Positions 13,508 to 24,322 of a stretch of 64,000 bases of DNA are shown here, piece by piece (within the stretch, counting starts at the first letter, position 1; the number at the start of each line of letters is the position of its first letter). A program made the position numbers and the translations under genes. This DNA comes from Manihot esculenta (Eukaryota > Streptophyta > Magnoliopsida > Malpighiales > Euphorbiaceae), in contig NC_035170.2 in NCBI RefSeq assembly GCF_001659605.2, positions 6,138,001 through 6,202,000 of the forward strand. The letters run 5' to 3'. The notes under the pieces are model-generated. The model searched no databases. It was not told the origin of the DNA and worked only from the letters and a program-made list of their open reading frames with translations.

Positions 13508-13674
13508 GTAAGGCTGCTATGCTATAAGGAAGAGTTAAAGTTTGATATTTGATTCATGCATTTAGAAGCGATAGTCATGAACTCTGAAAAATTATTTTTC
13601 TGTAAATTATAATAAATATATAGAAGGTAATTCAAAAAATGTATATATTATTCTCAAATTTCTAAAGTATAATT
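11760..13674. other. AT-rich intergenic DNA upstream of the coiled-coil gene
   Basis: No gene, RNA or element was recognised beyond scattered A/T-rich inverted patches. The first ~150 bp upstream of the start codon (11598-11760) is pyrimidine-rich on the coding strand and probably holds the 5' UTR and promoter; no confident TATA box was assigned. Confidence 0.5.
13475..13504. repeat. (TA)15 microsatellite
   Basis: Perfect alternating TA run in intergenic DNA. Confidence 0.95.
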
Positions 13675-13999
13675 GATGTTGCATCGGTTTCTTCTTTGGA
13701 TCTGGACCTGCAAAATAATAAGAATATTGGGTAATTAATGGAAAACACTTTAAATATTTAAGTCAATAAAGGGATCAAATATGAATTTAGTGAAAAGATA
13801 ATATAATGATATCATCGGGATTGCCCATTTTATATAGTTTATCAGAAGTTTTATCCTAATAAAATTTAGAATTTGTTATTGAGTTCCGATGGAATAAGGA
13901 TTCTTTCCTTAACTTTTATTTAGGATTATAGTCTAGAATAGCTTATGAAATAGACCTATTTGAATATTTGGATTATGGGCCCCCAGATTAAACCTTTTG
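13675..13999 (+). repeat. Direct repeat, copy 1 of a ~330-bp unit
   Basis: Runs from ATGTTGCATCGGTTTCTTC to TGGATTATGGGC and is repeated at 14360-14697 in the same orientation with scattered substitutions and small indels. It encodes nothing recognisable. The pair, with about 360 bp between, could be ends of a short non-autonomous element or a local duplication. Confidence 0.75.
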
Positions 14000-14359
14000 T
14001 TGGACCTTATTAGTATCATTAGTCCTCCCTCGAGTCTGTGAATCTTTAAGTTCACTAATTCCTAAGTTCTTTATTCCCAATTTTCAAGTTTGTTGTAGGC
14101 TTTTTTTTGTCGCGCCTTTCTCATCGTGTTTGTATGTTACTTTTAATGAATATTACATTGAAAAATGAAGGGGTATTCTCTTGCTTTTCTTGTCCATTTT
14201 CTATACAAAGTGGTGTGTGGGTACTTTGATGTTACCGTTATTATTTATGTCACTATTAAGGGTGAGAATATTAAGAATCACTTAAAGAAAAAATCGAGAC
14301 AAACAATCACAAAGTTTATATTCTTGTGAGAAAAATCGTTTTTTACAGACGACACTAAT

Positions 14360-14697
14360 AATGTTGCACCGGTTTCTTCTTTGAGTCCGGACCTGCAAAA
14401 TAATAAGAATAACAGATGATTGAATGGACAAAATCTCTATATTTAAGTCAGTAAATGAATCAAAGATGAATTAAATGAAAAGATAAGATAATGATATCAT
14501 CACATACTTAGAAATTGCCCGTTTATATAATTTGTTAGAAGTCTTATCCTACTAAGATTGAAAATCTGTTATTGACTTATGATGAGACAATGATTTCTTC
14601 CTTAACTCTTATTTAGGATTATAGTCTGAAATAAATTATGAAATATTCCGTTTGGATATTTGGATTATGGGCTCCCGAATTTGGGTTTAAACCTTTT
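14360..14697 (+). repeat. Direct repeat, copy 2 of a ~330-bp unit
   Basis: Same unit as 13675-13999, starting ATGTTGCACCGGTTTCTTC and ending near TGGATTATGGGC. The intervening 14000-14359 is not part of the repeat and holds no gene. Confidence 0.75.
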
Positions 14698-17600
14698 AAT
14701 GTATTTATGAGTATCAATAATTTCAGTCATATTTTACCATTTCAATTCAATAAAAAAAATGTTGTTTTAAGTTAAAGTTTCTCATCATTTAAAGCATAAT
14801 TAAATATTTTCTTAACCAATCAGCTTAAATTGAAATTTAAATTAAAAGTCACATAATATTGAAAATAATTAAATACCATTGAATTAGAACTGATTGGTTA
14901 TAGTTGAACATTTTTAAAAGAGTAAATTGTTACTTTTTTTTAATACTCACTTGTATGTTACTTTCATAAATTTTCACCCTTATCCTATGCTTTTCAGAAA
15001 AAAAAAAATCTATAAAGCTTAAAAGTTGTACTACGATGTTTTAAATTCGAAACTCGAAAAACACAATAAAAGAAATTAAGGGAAGAAAAATACTTATCTT
15101 TATTATTAATTATTTTGCATCATATTGGTGCCAATTTCACACAAAAACAAAACATGAATATAATATGAAAAATAAATTAAGGCTTAAGAATCATTCTATT
15201 CATATTATTTCAATATTTTTGTGGCACGTTAACAATGGTTTACATGTTAATCTGATTTAATACATTTATAAAACGTTTTATTATTTATGTTACGTGTGAA
15301 TTCGTGATTTATCAATTTATTTTGATCCACCGATTTATAGTTATATTATTAAAATTAAATATTTTCAAATATAAATCTACTTATATATTATATTTTATAT
15401 TTATTATTTTTATACTAATTTCAATTTTATTTATTAAGATTTATTTAATTTATGTATTTATATAACAAATTAATATATATATATAATTTTAAAAAATTTT
15501 AATTAGTTAAAACTTTTTTAATGCTAAACAATTAAAGTTTTATTTTTTTTATTATTATTATGAATGTTGAAATTAATATATAAAGTTCATATGATATATC
15601 ATTTTATAAATATTATAAATATTACATTATATTTAAATGTTGTTGAATAATTTATCTTGGTTCAGGTTAAATATACCATAATGTGTTAAATATTTAGTCA
15701 TGTCTAATTATACTAAATATATTATATTATATTATCATTCATATATTTTTTTTTTCATAGAAAGTCTCAATATATTAATTTTTAATTCATTTTATATAGA
15801 CTTATAAGGGATTAAATTATTTTATATATCGAAATGACTATCCAATTTGACATTACAATACAACCACTCATATTCATCTCTATATTATTTGTTTATAGAC
15901 GGCTAAATTAACCTTAATCGGGATATAATACTATGTTAATTTTTAGGAGTATTAAAATATTAATCATTAATTTATTTTATACAGACTTATATAAGTGATT
16001 GAATTATTTTGTATATCAAAAGAGAACAGTGTTTAAAAACCTTATAATAAATATTTATTTTTATTTTAAACCGATATATAATTTGATGTCGAAACACTGA
16101 TAAATCGGCAGCCATAGCACCAAAAATACCTTATGTCTATGAAAACATTAACATGAGAAGAAGAGTATAGGACTGAAACAGTTGCATGTACCCCAATATC
16201 AAGCATGACTCATGCTGGAAATGGGAGGGAATTAATGGCAATCTCTAGTGGTCGTAAAGGAATTAATAACAAACGCTTGGTGAGAAATGCCTTAACCTCC
16301 ACACCATCGAGCACAATAAGGAGACCGTTGAGGAAAATTGCAAACCACATCCAACCCAATAGATCAATAAAAGCTTCGAAATTCAAACATCAAATATGCA
16401 GGAATAATACAGAGCCAAATTAAAATTATACCCAAAAGGCATTTCCTTGCTCAAAGGCAAACACAAAATACACCGAAAGACAACCCTGCTGATACTTTCA
16501 CCATTTGTGCTTTTCCCTCTCCCTCTTTCTCTCTCCACTGGATATACTGAAGCACTGCAAATTGCTAATCCCTACTCTCGCACTTACGTACATATATCAT
16601 ACTCTCTTTTCTTACAGGAAACTTGTCAAAATATAATTGGAAATAACCCAAAACGCACGCATTAGCCAATAGCTTTTGGCTACTATGTGACATGGCAGAC
16701 AAGTGTAAAGCATAAAAAGCGAGTATTCAAGTTTTATTACACATAAGCAAATTGGATTAGCAGGTGGAGGTGCATTGTGATTGGGGATGAACAGTGAGGC
16801 TCAGAGCGGTTAGCGAACAGGGGAACACAGGAACGTGATTTTATCAGTTTTATTCCTTTTCCCTTGCCCTTCAATTATTGAATAAAATCTCATTTGGTAA
16901 TAATGCCAGCTTTTTTTATTCATCCATCTATGATCTATCTTGTTTCTTATTTTTAATTTTTTAGATTAATTTGAATTGGATACTAAATGAAAATAAAAAT
17001 AATTTGGATAAAAACCGATTCATATAAAAATAATTTAATTAAATAAAAAAATTAATCAGCTTATATTCTAAAAATCTAAAATATTAAAATAAAAAAATAC
17101 TAACTTATATTTTTAAATTTCTTTGGAGTAATAAAAATGATTTTAAAAAGGTTAACTTACAAGTGAAGTCATAATTTCAAATGATGGTCATTATATAATT
17201 TATTAGCTTTTATTTACAACTTAACCTCCTATTATTGCGAAGCATATTACTTAAAGAGAAAAACTACACAAGGCTATGATAAGCCTTTCTTAATATGGCC
17301 GTTATTTAATGTTGGTAACTGGTAATGACATGTCATTGCTTTTTTTCAGAAAATATTTATAAAAATTTTACCGTATAAAATTATAATAGAATTGATATAG
17401 AACTGATTAGACTCCGTCAGTCAGTTATTTTTAATAACGTTTAACTAAAATAAAATAATAAAAATAAAATATTAAAAATCAAAGTCTTATTATAATTATT
17501 AATATTGAAAAGTATTTCAAATAGTTAAGAATAGATTATTTATAATAAAAAAAATTTTAATACATAAAATTAAAAAAATATTTTAAAAAATAATTAAAAT

Positions 17601-18530
17601 AAAAAATTTACCTTTAAATGATAAAATTTTCGCCTCGAATTTTATATTTTTATCACACTTTTAAAAATCATATGTTTTAATTTTTTTTTAAAAGTTTTCG
17701 TAAAACTTCATCGAATATCGGAACCAAAAGTTAAGTTTGATTTAAATCTATTGTAAAATTCAAAATTAATGGTTTAAAATACATTAAATTTTATATATTT
17801 ACTGAGAATTTATTTAAATTTAATTTATTTAAAAATTATCCTTATTTTTCCATACGTGGATAATATCTCTTGCTCATTGATTAATTAATGGTGTAGGATA
17901 TTTTCCCTCAAATTTCTATTTAAAATTTTATATTTTTACAAATCTTTCGGCTCGTGTCTTAAGTTAATAAGATCATCGATTACTTTTTTAATTGATAGAA
18001 TATATATTTTTATTTCTTAAAATTTATCAAAAAAATGTTTTAGATCGCTGTTAATTTTAAAAATATTCGATGATATAAAACTATTTAAAAGTAAAATTAA
18101 ATTAAACTTGTAATCCTAATCAACAGTTAATATGAATCTTCTAAAACTTAGACCAATTTGAATCGAGTAAGAAAATTATTTGAGTGTAAAAAGTATAGCA
18201 TTTTGCTTTCAGAATTTCTATATTAAATAATCATTAGGCTTGTTTGACATAGTGGGGAAAAATTTCACGTTTAATTACAATTAGTTAAAATTTTTGATTT
18301 TGAATGATAAAATCTCACCTTAGTTAATTAATAATTTATCTAATTAAATATGAAAGTCTAAATAGTTAAAACTTTTAATTTTATACTCAATTTTCTAATT
18401 TTTTTTAATTGTAATCAACATTTAAAATAATTTTGATCAATCTTAATTTAGTGTATATATCATGTTAATTATTATTTGTTTAACTTTTCTAAATATTAGT
18501 TAAATCATGTAAATACTTTCTTAGCTCTTT
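14698..18530. other. Intergenic DNA, mostly AT-rich; a more mixed patch at 16080-16870
   Basis: No gene is supported. The patch 16080-16870 has more balanced composition and two short open frames (16205-16423 and 16447-16665, plus strand) without any recognisable domain. It could be a decayed exon or UTR, or nothing. The rest is A/T runs. Confidence 0.5.
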
Positions 18531-18582
18531 TTGCCCGGTTCTCAAGAGAAAGATTGGAAGCATGGGCGTCACCTAAGTTCGC

Positions 18583-19450
18583 TTAGAGCTTATCCACCAA
18601 CTCTAAAGTCTCTTTCATAGTGCCATCGATCTCGTCAACTTGAGCCTTCAGCTTCAAGCACTCCTCACGTAGGAGATTTTTGTCTGTCTCTTGCATCCCA
18701 AAGTCCTGCCTTAGAGCTTTGTAGCGCTCCTTGGCCATATAGGCACAGATAGCACCCTCTATAGCAGAATGCATAACATTGTCAAAGAGGTAGTCCACAT
18801 CAAACAATGACGGTCTTCAGGCCTCAAAGCATTCTTCGAAATCAAGACTGACAGGTGAGGTTCACTAAGGAGAGAGGTCATCTGAGCCAATGCCAAAGCT
18901 AGATGTTGGATGCTATGAGGCTATGAAGCCTCGACTCCAGTAATTTCTGGCATGGGCTCAGCAGTAGTAGGAATTGATGCAAATACACCTCTTGTAGAAG
19001 ACTTGGGTTGAAGAGGGGTCGAATCTTCTATTATAGGAGGGGGTGAAGGAGGACAAAGGTTGATAATCGCCTCGGCGCTATGAGCACACTTGGGCAAAGG
19101 CGCAATTGCCCAACTACAACTTTGCCTTTTCGGTGGCACGCATCACTCCAGAAAAATTACTTCTTGACCATTCCATATATGTGTAGATTGAAAAGTAAGT
19201 AAGTAAGGTAGTTTAAAATCTAAAAAAAGGCAGAAAGAAGAAAACACCTTGATCGCTAGCGAGAGAAGCGCTTTCCCCAAAGTGGGGAAGGACACTGAGT
19301 CTAGCTCGCGTGAAGATGGCTCTGCCAAGACAAAATGGCGTTCCTCACTACCTTGGTAGTGTCCATTTTCTAGAACGTGGCCATCATTTGGAGGAAAGCC
19401 AAAGCTTCGTCCTCATTCCTCCGTGGCAGGACCCCATCCTTTCGCAATTC
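18583..19450 (-). pseudogene. Antisense-ORF protein of a Tat-type element, broken (copy 1)
   Basis: Three minus-strand open pieces belong together. 19328-19143 has a FVLAEPSSREL-like block upstream; 19139-18921 encodes a proline-rich stretch with PPSPPPIIEDST; 18807-18583 encodes a helical segment with LFDNVMHSAIEGAICAYMAK and a coiled-coil tail. The pieces are in different frames and separated by stops. The same protein, also broken, is found in copy 2 (minus strand, 40020-37010), where its acidic C-terminus survives. Function is unknown for this class of retroelement extra ORF. Confidence 0.6.
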
Positions 19451-20409
19451 CACCCATATATTCTAACTCATTCAAAGATGACCAAACCCCCCAGACACCC
19501 GATGATGAAAAATGAAAAATTTATTCTTCCAACATTTTAGAGATAAGGGGATTCGGTCGAAAAGCGTCTGACTTTTCTCCCACTGAAGTACCAGAATTCT
19601 TTATTCTTTATGGAATCGAGCTGATATAGCTGGGAGAACAACGCAACACTTGGCTCAATATTGTTGTTCAAACAAATGATTGAAAAGCCACCGAGATTTT
19701 CAAGCTGTTGGGGTATAACTGGACGACTGAAAACTTATAAAATTAGAAGACCTCAGTAAAATATAGGTCTATAGGAAATCGAAGATCCACCTTCAACTGC
19801 TCTTCGTAGACTATGATTGCATCCTCCGCAGGGTTCTGGTCCTCTACATAAACACTCGAAGAGGGAGTAAGATGCAGAAGATCTCTCGAGAAATTTAGTA
19901 TTTGTCATGAAGGCGATCTACATCTTGCCTGCCAGTATAGAAGGGATGTCACTAATAAGGCCACCTTAGCTCTCATAAGCTGCCCTTAGTGGAATGATAG
20001 GAGCCGGCACGCAGATGGAGCCGTCGGAGGAGGAGCTTGAGGAAGAGCTTCCACCAAGAGAAGAAGAGGAAGTATCCCTATTTATTTTAAAAGAGAAAGG
20101 AAAATAGAAATACTGTGAAAACAAGGGAGTATAAACGAGAAAGAAGGAGCGACCGAGTCTTTCTAGAAGCAAAGATTACAGTTGTGAGCAAAAGTGATAT
20201 TTAGAGAAGAAGAAGGGTTCTGATAAGATAGTTTTGATGGAAACCTTTAAATGCGGCTCGAGAAATGGGGCAACCATCATTGAAGAGCTAGATAGGTTAA
20301 GCAACGTGAGCAAGGAAATGCCAATCTCAATGAGCCACATGCCTCATATCGTGAAAACAATTGTCACATTTGAATTTGAAGAACTGAAGACTAGTGGGGG
20401 GATCTCTAA

Positions 20410-20853
20410 TGTTACACAATGATCGCCCAAAGTAAACCATGAGCTGTCACTACAAAATAGGGTCACATAGTAAGGATTTGATAAACTGATACGCGGTCTC
20501 ACTCGAGGAAATGAAGATATGGACACTGTAACACCCAGTTCATCATCAACATTTATCCTCTTTTAGATAAGTTGAGTCTTAGTATAAAGTTACCGCTAGC
20601 AGGTACAGTATAATATATTTCCATTATGTCGGTAACCGAAGGATTGCTAATCGATAGTTGGCGAGATCCCTTATCAAGTAGCCGGCCACATCATTGGCAA
20701 ATTTCTTACAGTATAAAAGCGAACGATTGCAGAAATAAATGTATATAATTCTTACAGTTTACTGACTTGAGCGTTGGAGTGATCTCACATTCTCTTTCTT
20801 GCAAGTTTAACCAATCACATCACAGTTTTATTTTCCGGTTACATTAATATGCA
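20410..20853 (+). repeat. LTR (3') of the truncated Tat-type element
   Basis: Begins TGTTACAC directly after a polypurine tract and ends near ATATGCA. A core promoter TATAAAAG lies at 20712-20719. About 150 bp downstream is the block ACTTGAGCGTTGGAGTG, which is conserved at the matching place in the LTRs at 51340 and 59060. Its counterpart in copy 2 (about 40875-41210) has lost the first ~70 bp. Confidence 0.65.
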
Positions 20854-21436
20854 TAGCTAAAATTATATAAACTAAGTAATATAAATATTATAGATCGTGA
20901 TTAAAGAGCTTGATTTTATAAAGTATAAATATTTTAATCGAGTAACTTTGAAACAAGGACTAATTATTTCATGTAAAACTACCTAAATAACCCTAAATAA
21001 GTTGAAATTTTTCGATAAGGGGGATGGCTCCTTGGCCCTAGGTTGGCTCCAACAGTGAGGGAGAAAGTGAAAATGTGAGAAATATAAATAGATAATGAGA
21101 GAAAATAATAGAATGAGAGAAAATGAAAAAAAGAAAGAAAGAAAAATTGAAAAAGAAAGAAAATGAGAAAAAAATTTAAAGAAAATGATAAAAAAATTAT
21201 GGAGAAAAAAGAAGAAACCAGAGAAGGAGAGAAACAATTAGAGAAATGGGAGAAGGGAAGCAATTATTATAAAGGAAAATAAATCGAGAGAAAAATAATA
21301 AAAAAAATTATAGAGAAAAGAGAAGAAAGAAAAATGAGAAAAAAATGAGAGAAAATAATGTAAATGAATTTATATAAAAAATGAAGAAATGAGAGAAAAA
21401 AAAAGGAAAAATGATGAAAGAAAAGAAAATAAAATA
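20854..21436. other. Purine-rich (GAGAAA) low-complexity DNA left of the 14.9-kb element
   Basis: From about 21060 the plus strand is almost pure purine, built of GAGAAA/GAAAGA words. The last 90 bp (21346-21436) align with 41211-41301 in copy 2. The part 20854-21345 has no counterpart there, so it was gained in copy 1 or lost in copy 2. Open frames on the minus strand here (Phe/Ser-rich) are artefacts of the purine bias. Confidence 0.6.
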
Positions 21437-21441
21437 AGTAA

Positions 21442-21935
21442 TGATGATCTGAGATCCAGAAAATAGGGTTTTATAAGGGTTTTGTGAATATGGAAAAAAC
21501 TTAGACAAAGAGGGGAGTCTCCCCCTTTTATCTGTTTCCTCCGTCTGCTAATGCGTATAACAGACTGGCTATCATTGGGCCACCTATCCCTGCCACGTTG
21601 ATACGGACGTACGAGGAAATCAGATCTCTGCCCCATGCGTAACGGCCCCTGATTCTCCCCGGGCATGCATGCGGATGGTCCCACAAGGCGAATGGGCTGA
21701 ACTCCTTCCTGGTTCCGAGCTGGGCCGGAAGATAAGGTTAAGACTAGGCTCAGAGGGGATCTGTTCATTGGGCCGAAAGAGCTGGGCCGACCTGATTAAA
21801 GAATCTGACTGGAGCCCGGTCTTTAAGCTGAGCGGGCTGGACCTGGCTCTTGGAGGAGACTTAAAAGCCTTCAAATTATGGGCTGTCCTAATGGGCCTGG
21901 CCTTAGACCGGGGTGAAGAAATCCAGCGGTCATCA
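21442..21935 (-). repeat. 3' LTR of the 14.9-kb element
   Basis: 494 bp, about 95% identical by eye to 35882-36377. In the sense direction it starts TGATGACCGCTGG immediately after the polypurine tract at 21936-21951. Open frames on both strands here are LTR-internal and not genes. Confidence 0.93.
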
Positions 21936-21951
21936 ATTGCCCCTTTACCTT
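21936..21951 (-). other. Polypurine tract of the 14.9-kb element
   Basis: The minus strand reads AAGGTAAAGGGGCAAT and abuts the 3' LTR, the expected primer position for plus-strand DNA synthesis during reverse transcription. Confidence 0.8.
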
Positions 21952-22695
21952 CTCGTCAGTTATTGCCCAACTGATGATGGGGTAAATACCAAGAATCATT
22001 ATGACCGCGCCTGTTTATGTACAACTTGCCTCATAACACCCTTTCACCTTATTGTCATTTCGATTTTCGAATCCTCTCTGTCTTTTTCCACTTCTGACTT
22101 TCCTCTGTTCTTCGTGCACACTGCCATCTTCACTTCCTTGCTTTTATCTTCAAGGTACGCTTTTCTTCCTTTCCTATGAATAGCTTTTAAGGATCCTGGT
22201 ACCGCTAGCCTAGAGTCTAGCATCATCCCGTCCATCATAAAAACCTCATTCTCAGGGAAGATCTTGATATCACCCCCCTTTTCACCTTCGAGACCCTCAT
22301 CGGAATGAGAGGATCTTTCTTCCCGATCCACATACCTCTGGTATAATCGATCCTCAGAAAGACGTGAGCTTAGTTTTCTCTGTTAAACAGAAAGAGTATG
22401 GTTTATCCTTTCCCTTATCTCCTTTCTTCCACGGGGTTTTCTAGTATTTCGAGATTGCTTCTCGAATGCTGACCCCTAATTTCATTCTTTTCATGTCTTC
22501 TTTCGAATCTGTCTGTCTGAGCAGGGGTTTTACATCCACAGGACGTCTGTTCGATACCTTCTTCGGGCTGGTCAAGACGGGCCAAAAATTTTATTACTTT
22601 GTCTCTCATGGAGGTCTGTTTTAATCTTGGTTTTGTGATTTTTACTGAGAATCGTTCTGGCTTGCCCCGATTTTGGATTTTTTGCAGCTTCTGAG
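21952..22695 (+). other. Leader region of the antisense ORF, with a possible intron
   Basis: Plus-strand region between the 3' LTR and the antisense ORF. It is pyrimidine-rich with a splice-donor-like CTTCAAG/GTACGC near 22155 and an acceptor-like TTTTTTGCAG near 22687, just ahead of an ATG at 22696. This would fit an intron in the 5' leader of an antisense transcript starting in or near the LTR. No other gene is supported here. Confidence 0.35.
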
Positions 22696-23350
22696 ATGAA
22701 GATGGATCAGATTAAGCCCCCTAAGATTCTTACGCTGCCCAGGGGGAGCCTGAACGTTGCCTCGAACGCCCTCCTAGTAGGGCGATCGGTGGGGGGGTTA
22801 CCCAACAAGTGGCCGAAGTCATATCGTGCAGGTCATCCGGCCGGCCTCCTCCCCCTGCTCCTGCCCGATCTCTGAAGCCGAGCTCTCGAGGTGCCGAATC
22901 TTCAAGGCCACCAAGCAGCGGCAGGTCGATCTCAGCCGCTCTAGCTGTTCAAGCTCTCAGGTCCCCTCAGACTTCAAGGCCGAGCGAGGACTCCTGGTTG
23001 ACGGGGGCGAAGCCTGCCCCGCCTTCTGGCGATGCTTCTGGAGAGAGGCTCAAGGCCTCTATAGCTGAGATGGGGGTCCTTACAAGCAGGACTGAGATCG
23101 CCTCTGTGGGGAATGTTCATGGGGCCCTTTCTGAGGTCAGCCCAGCTACCGAGGAGAGGGAACTCAGTTTTGTAGATGATGGGGGTGTAGCGGAGAAGGT
23201 CGGGGACAAGCGTCCCGTCCCCACCGAAGTGCCTGTCTTGGTTCGCATTCCAAAGAAGTCTTGGGCTTCTAGAAGACCGGCTCCTGCCTTTCTTCCTCTC
23301 GGGAAGAAGGAGAAGGTTCCCGTGGTGCCCCTGATGTCTGCTCCTGACTC
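22696..23350 (+). pseudogene. Retroelement antisense ORF, N-terminal low-complexity part
   Basis: Plus-strand frame, opposite to gag-pol. From about 22809 it is open and encodes a Pro/Ser/Ala-rich chain (PPPPAPARSLKPSS-like), then an acidic stretch and a basic KKEKVPVVPL block. The frame continues without a stop into the host-derived fragment at 23351. There is no ATG at the head of the open stretch; the first plausible start (22696) is in another frame, so the start is unresolved. Extra ORFs in this place and orientation are known for Tat-lineage elements; their function is not known. Confidence 0.55.
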
Positions 23351-23999
23351 GAACTCATGGAATAACATGATTTCTGAGATTTATTGTGGAATACAAGATG
23401 CAGTTCACACATGTAACATAAAGCAGCTCATGGTGGGTTCGTGTCAGGATTTTGATATAGAGCGCTTGTGCTATGAGAAACAGAGATTTGCTGCACTCAA
23501 TCGAGCTTCTGTTGATACTTTCAAACATGTGTTTCGTGATATTCAAAGTTTAGCTTACAAATATGCAAGTAAGGACAATGCATTAATGACTATGTTTAAA
23601 TCAGGAAGCAAGGGTAATCTGCTAAAATTAGTCCAACATAGTATGTGTGTAGGTTTGCAACATTCACTTGTTCCATTGCCCTTCAGAATGCCTCGCCAAT
23701 TTTCTTGTGCTTCTTTGAATAAGCAAAAGGGTGACAACGCAACTGAATTTGCCAAGTGTTATATCCCATCTGCTGTCGTTGAAGGTTCTTTTTTAACCAG
23801 CTTGAATCCCGTGGAATGTTTTGTTCATTCAGTAACCAGTCGAGATAGTTTTTTTGGTGACAACGCTGATCTTCCTGGGACTTTAACTTGAAAACTTATG
23901 TTTTTCATGCGTGATATACACACAGCATATGATGGAACAGTGACAGATGCTTATGGGTATCAACTTGTTCAGTTCTCCTATAATAACGAGACAGAGTTC
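23351..23999 (+). pseudogene. Captured fragment of RNA polymerase IV largest subunit (NRPD1-like)
   Basis: In frame with the antisense ORF upstream, the translation becomes clearly polymerase-like. It has a SVDTFKHVFRDIQ segment, GSKGNLLKLVQHSMCVGLQHS, then LNPVECFVHSVTSRD, DNADLPGTL, and after a TGA at 23889-23891 a FFMRDIHTAYDGTV segment running to about 23985. These match the funnel/bridge-helix part of the largest subunit of plant Pol IV (Pol V is the alternative); in Pol II the equivalents are GSKG and the HAMGGREGL region. The metal-binding DFDGD site lies outside the fragment, so no enzyme activity is possible. No intron is visible. Boundaries are where similarity fades and are accurate to perhaps 20-30 bp. 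The retroelement's sense RNA carries this piece in antisense. Confidence 0.85.
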
Positions 24000-24231
24000 A
24001 GCTGAAGTGTAAGGTGCGTCTAAGGGAGCATAGGGAGTCCACCGAGCTAAAAAAGGGGGGAATCCAACAGACTCATGAAGCTCATCTTCCGAACTGTAAG
24101 GATTCTCCTGAATTGAAAACTAAGATAATAGTGTAGGTGATAGTGATCTAAATGTAGATGATAATACACCTAGGCATGTAAGTCCTTTGAGGACAGTTTT
24201 TCCTTCAGTAGAGTGGGTGATTAGACTGTAA
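24000..24231 (+). pseudogene. Antisense ORF, C-terminal tail beyond the captured fragment
   Basis: Just after the polymerase similarity ends, another frame encodes a helical stretch (RESTELKKGG..., to about 24130) and then an acidic DSDLNVDDN tail ending near VEWVIRL with a stop at 24229-24231. This resembles the coiled-coil-plus-acidic-tail end of the antisense ORF in the Tat copies at 37010-37400. It suggests the host piece was inserted into or replaced the middle of that ORF. Frames shift twice, so the product is not continuous. Confidence 0.45.
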
Positions 24232-24322
24232 ATCTTCTTTTTCTTTGATAGAAATTTCATTTTCATTTACTTTGCTTGTTTTTCCTTTTTGCCTTCAAGC
24301 CCATCAGAACTAAAATTCTATC

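Larger units (their letters stand above)
18531..20853 (+). mobile_element. Truncated Tat-type Ty3/gypsy element: antisense-ORF region plus 3' LTR (duplication copy 1)
   Basis: Only the 3' end of the element remains, reading left to right: an antisense-ORF region (18583-19450), non-coding 3' region, polypurine tract (AGTGGGGGGA near 20393-20402) and an LTR at 20410-20853. The left edge at 18531 starts abruptly inside the antisense ORF. The segment is repeated at 37357-41210, where it extends about 400 bp further left. The LTR shares its start (TGTTACAC), TATAAAAG box and other blocks with the LTRs at 50915-51466 and 58626-59181, so these belong to related families. Tat placement is inferred from the antisense ORF near the 3' LTR, known in that lineage. 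Confidence 0.65.

Noticed and set aside
16205..16665. Two short plus-strand frames in a more balanced patch
   Set aside because: No recognisable domain or coding signature; kept only as a note on the region.
21308..21508. Phe/Ser-rich minus-strand frames resembling membrane proteins (also 20979-21263, 36313-36576, 41235-41435)
   Set aside because: Purine-rich plus strand gives TTT/TCT codons on the minus strand; composition artefact, not signal or membrane segments.
21669..21974. Open frames on both strands in the LTRs (21620-21974, 35989-36410)
   Set aside because: They lie in LTRs, are mirrored in both LTR copies with changes, and match no family; ordinary LTR sequence.
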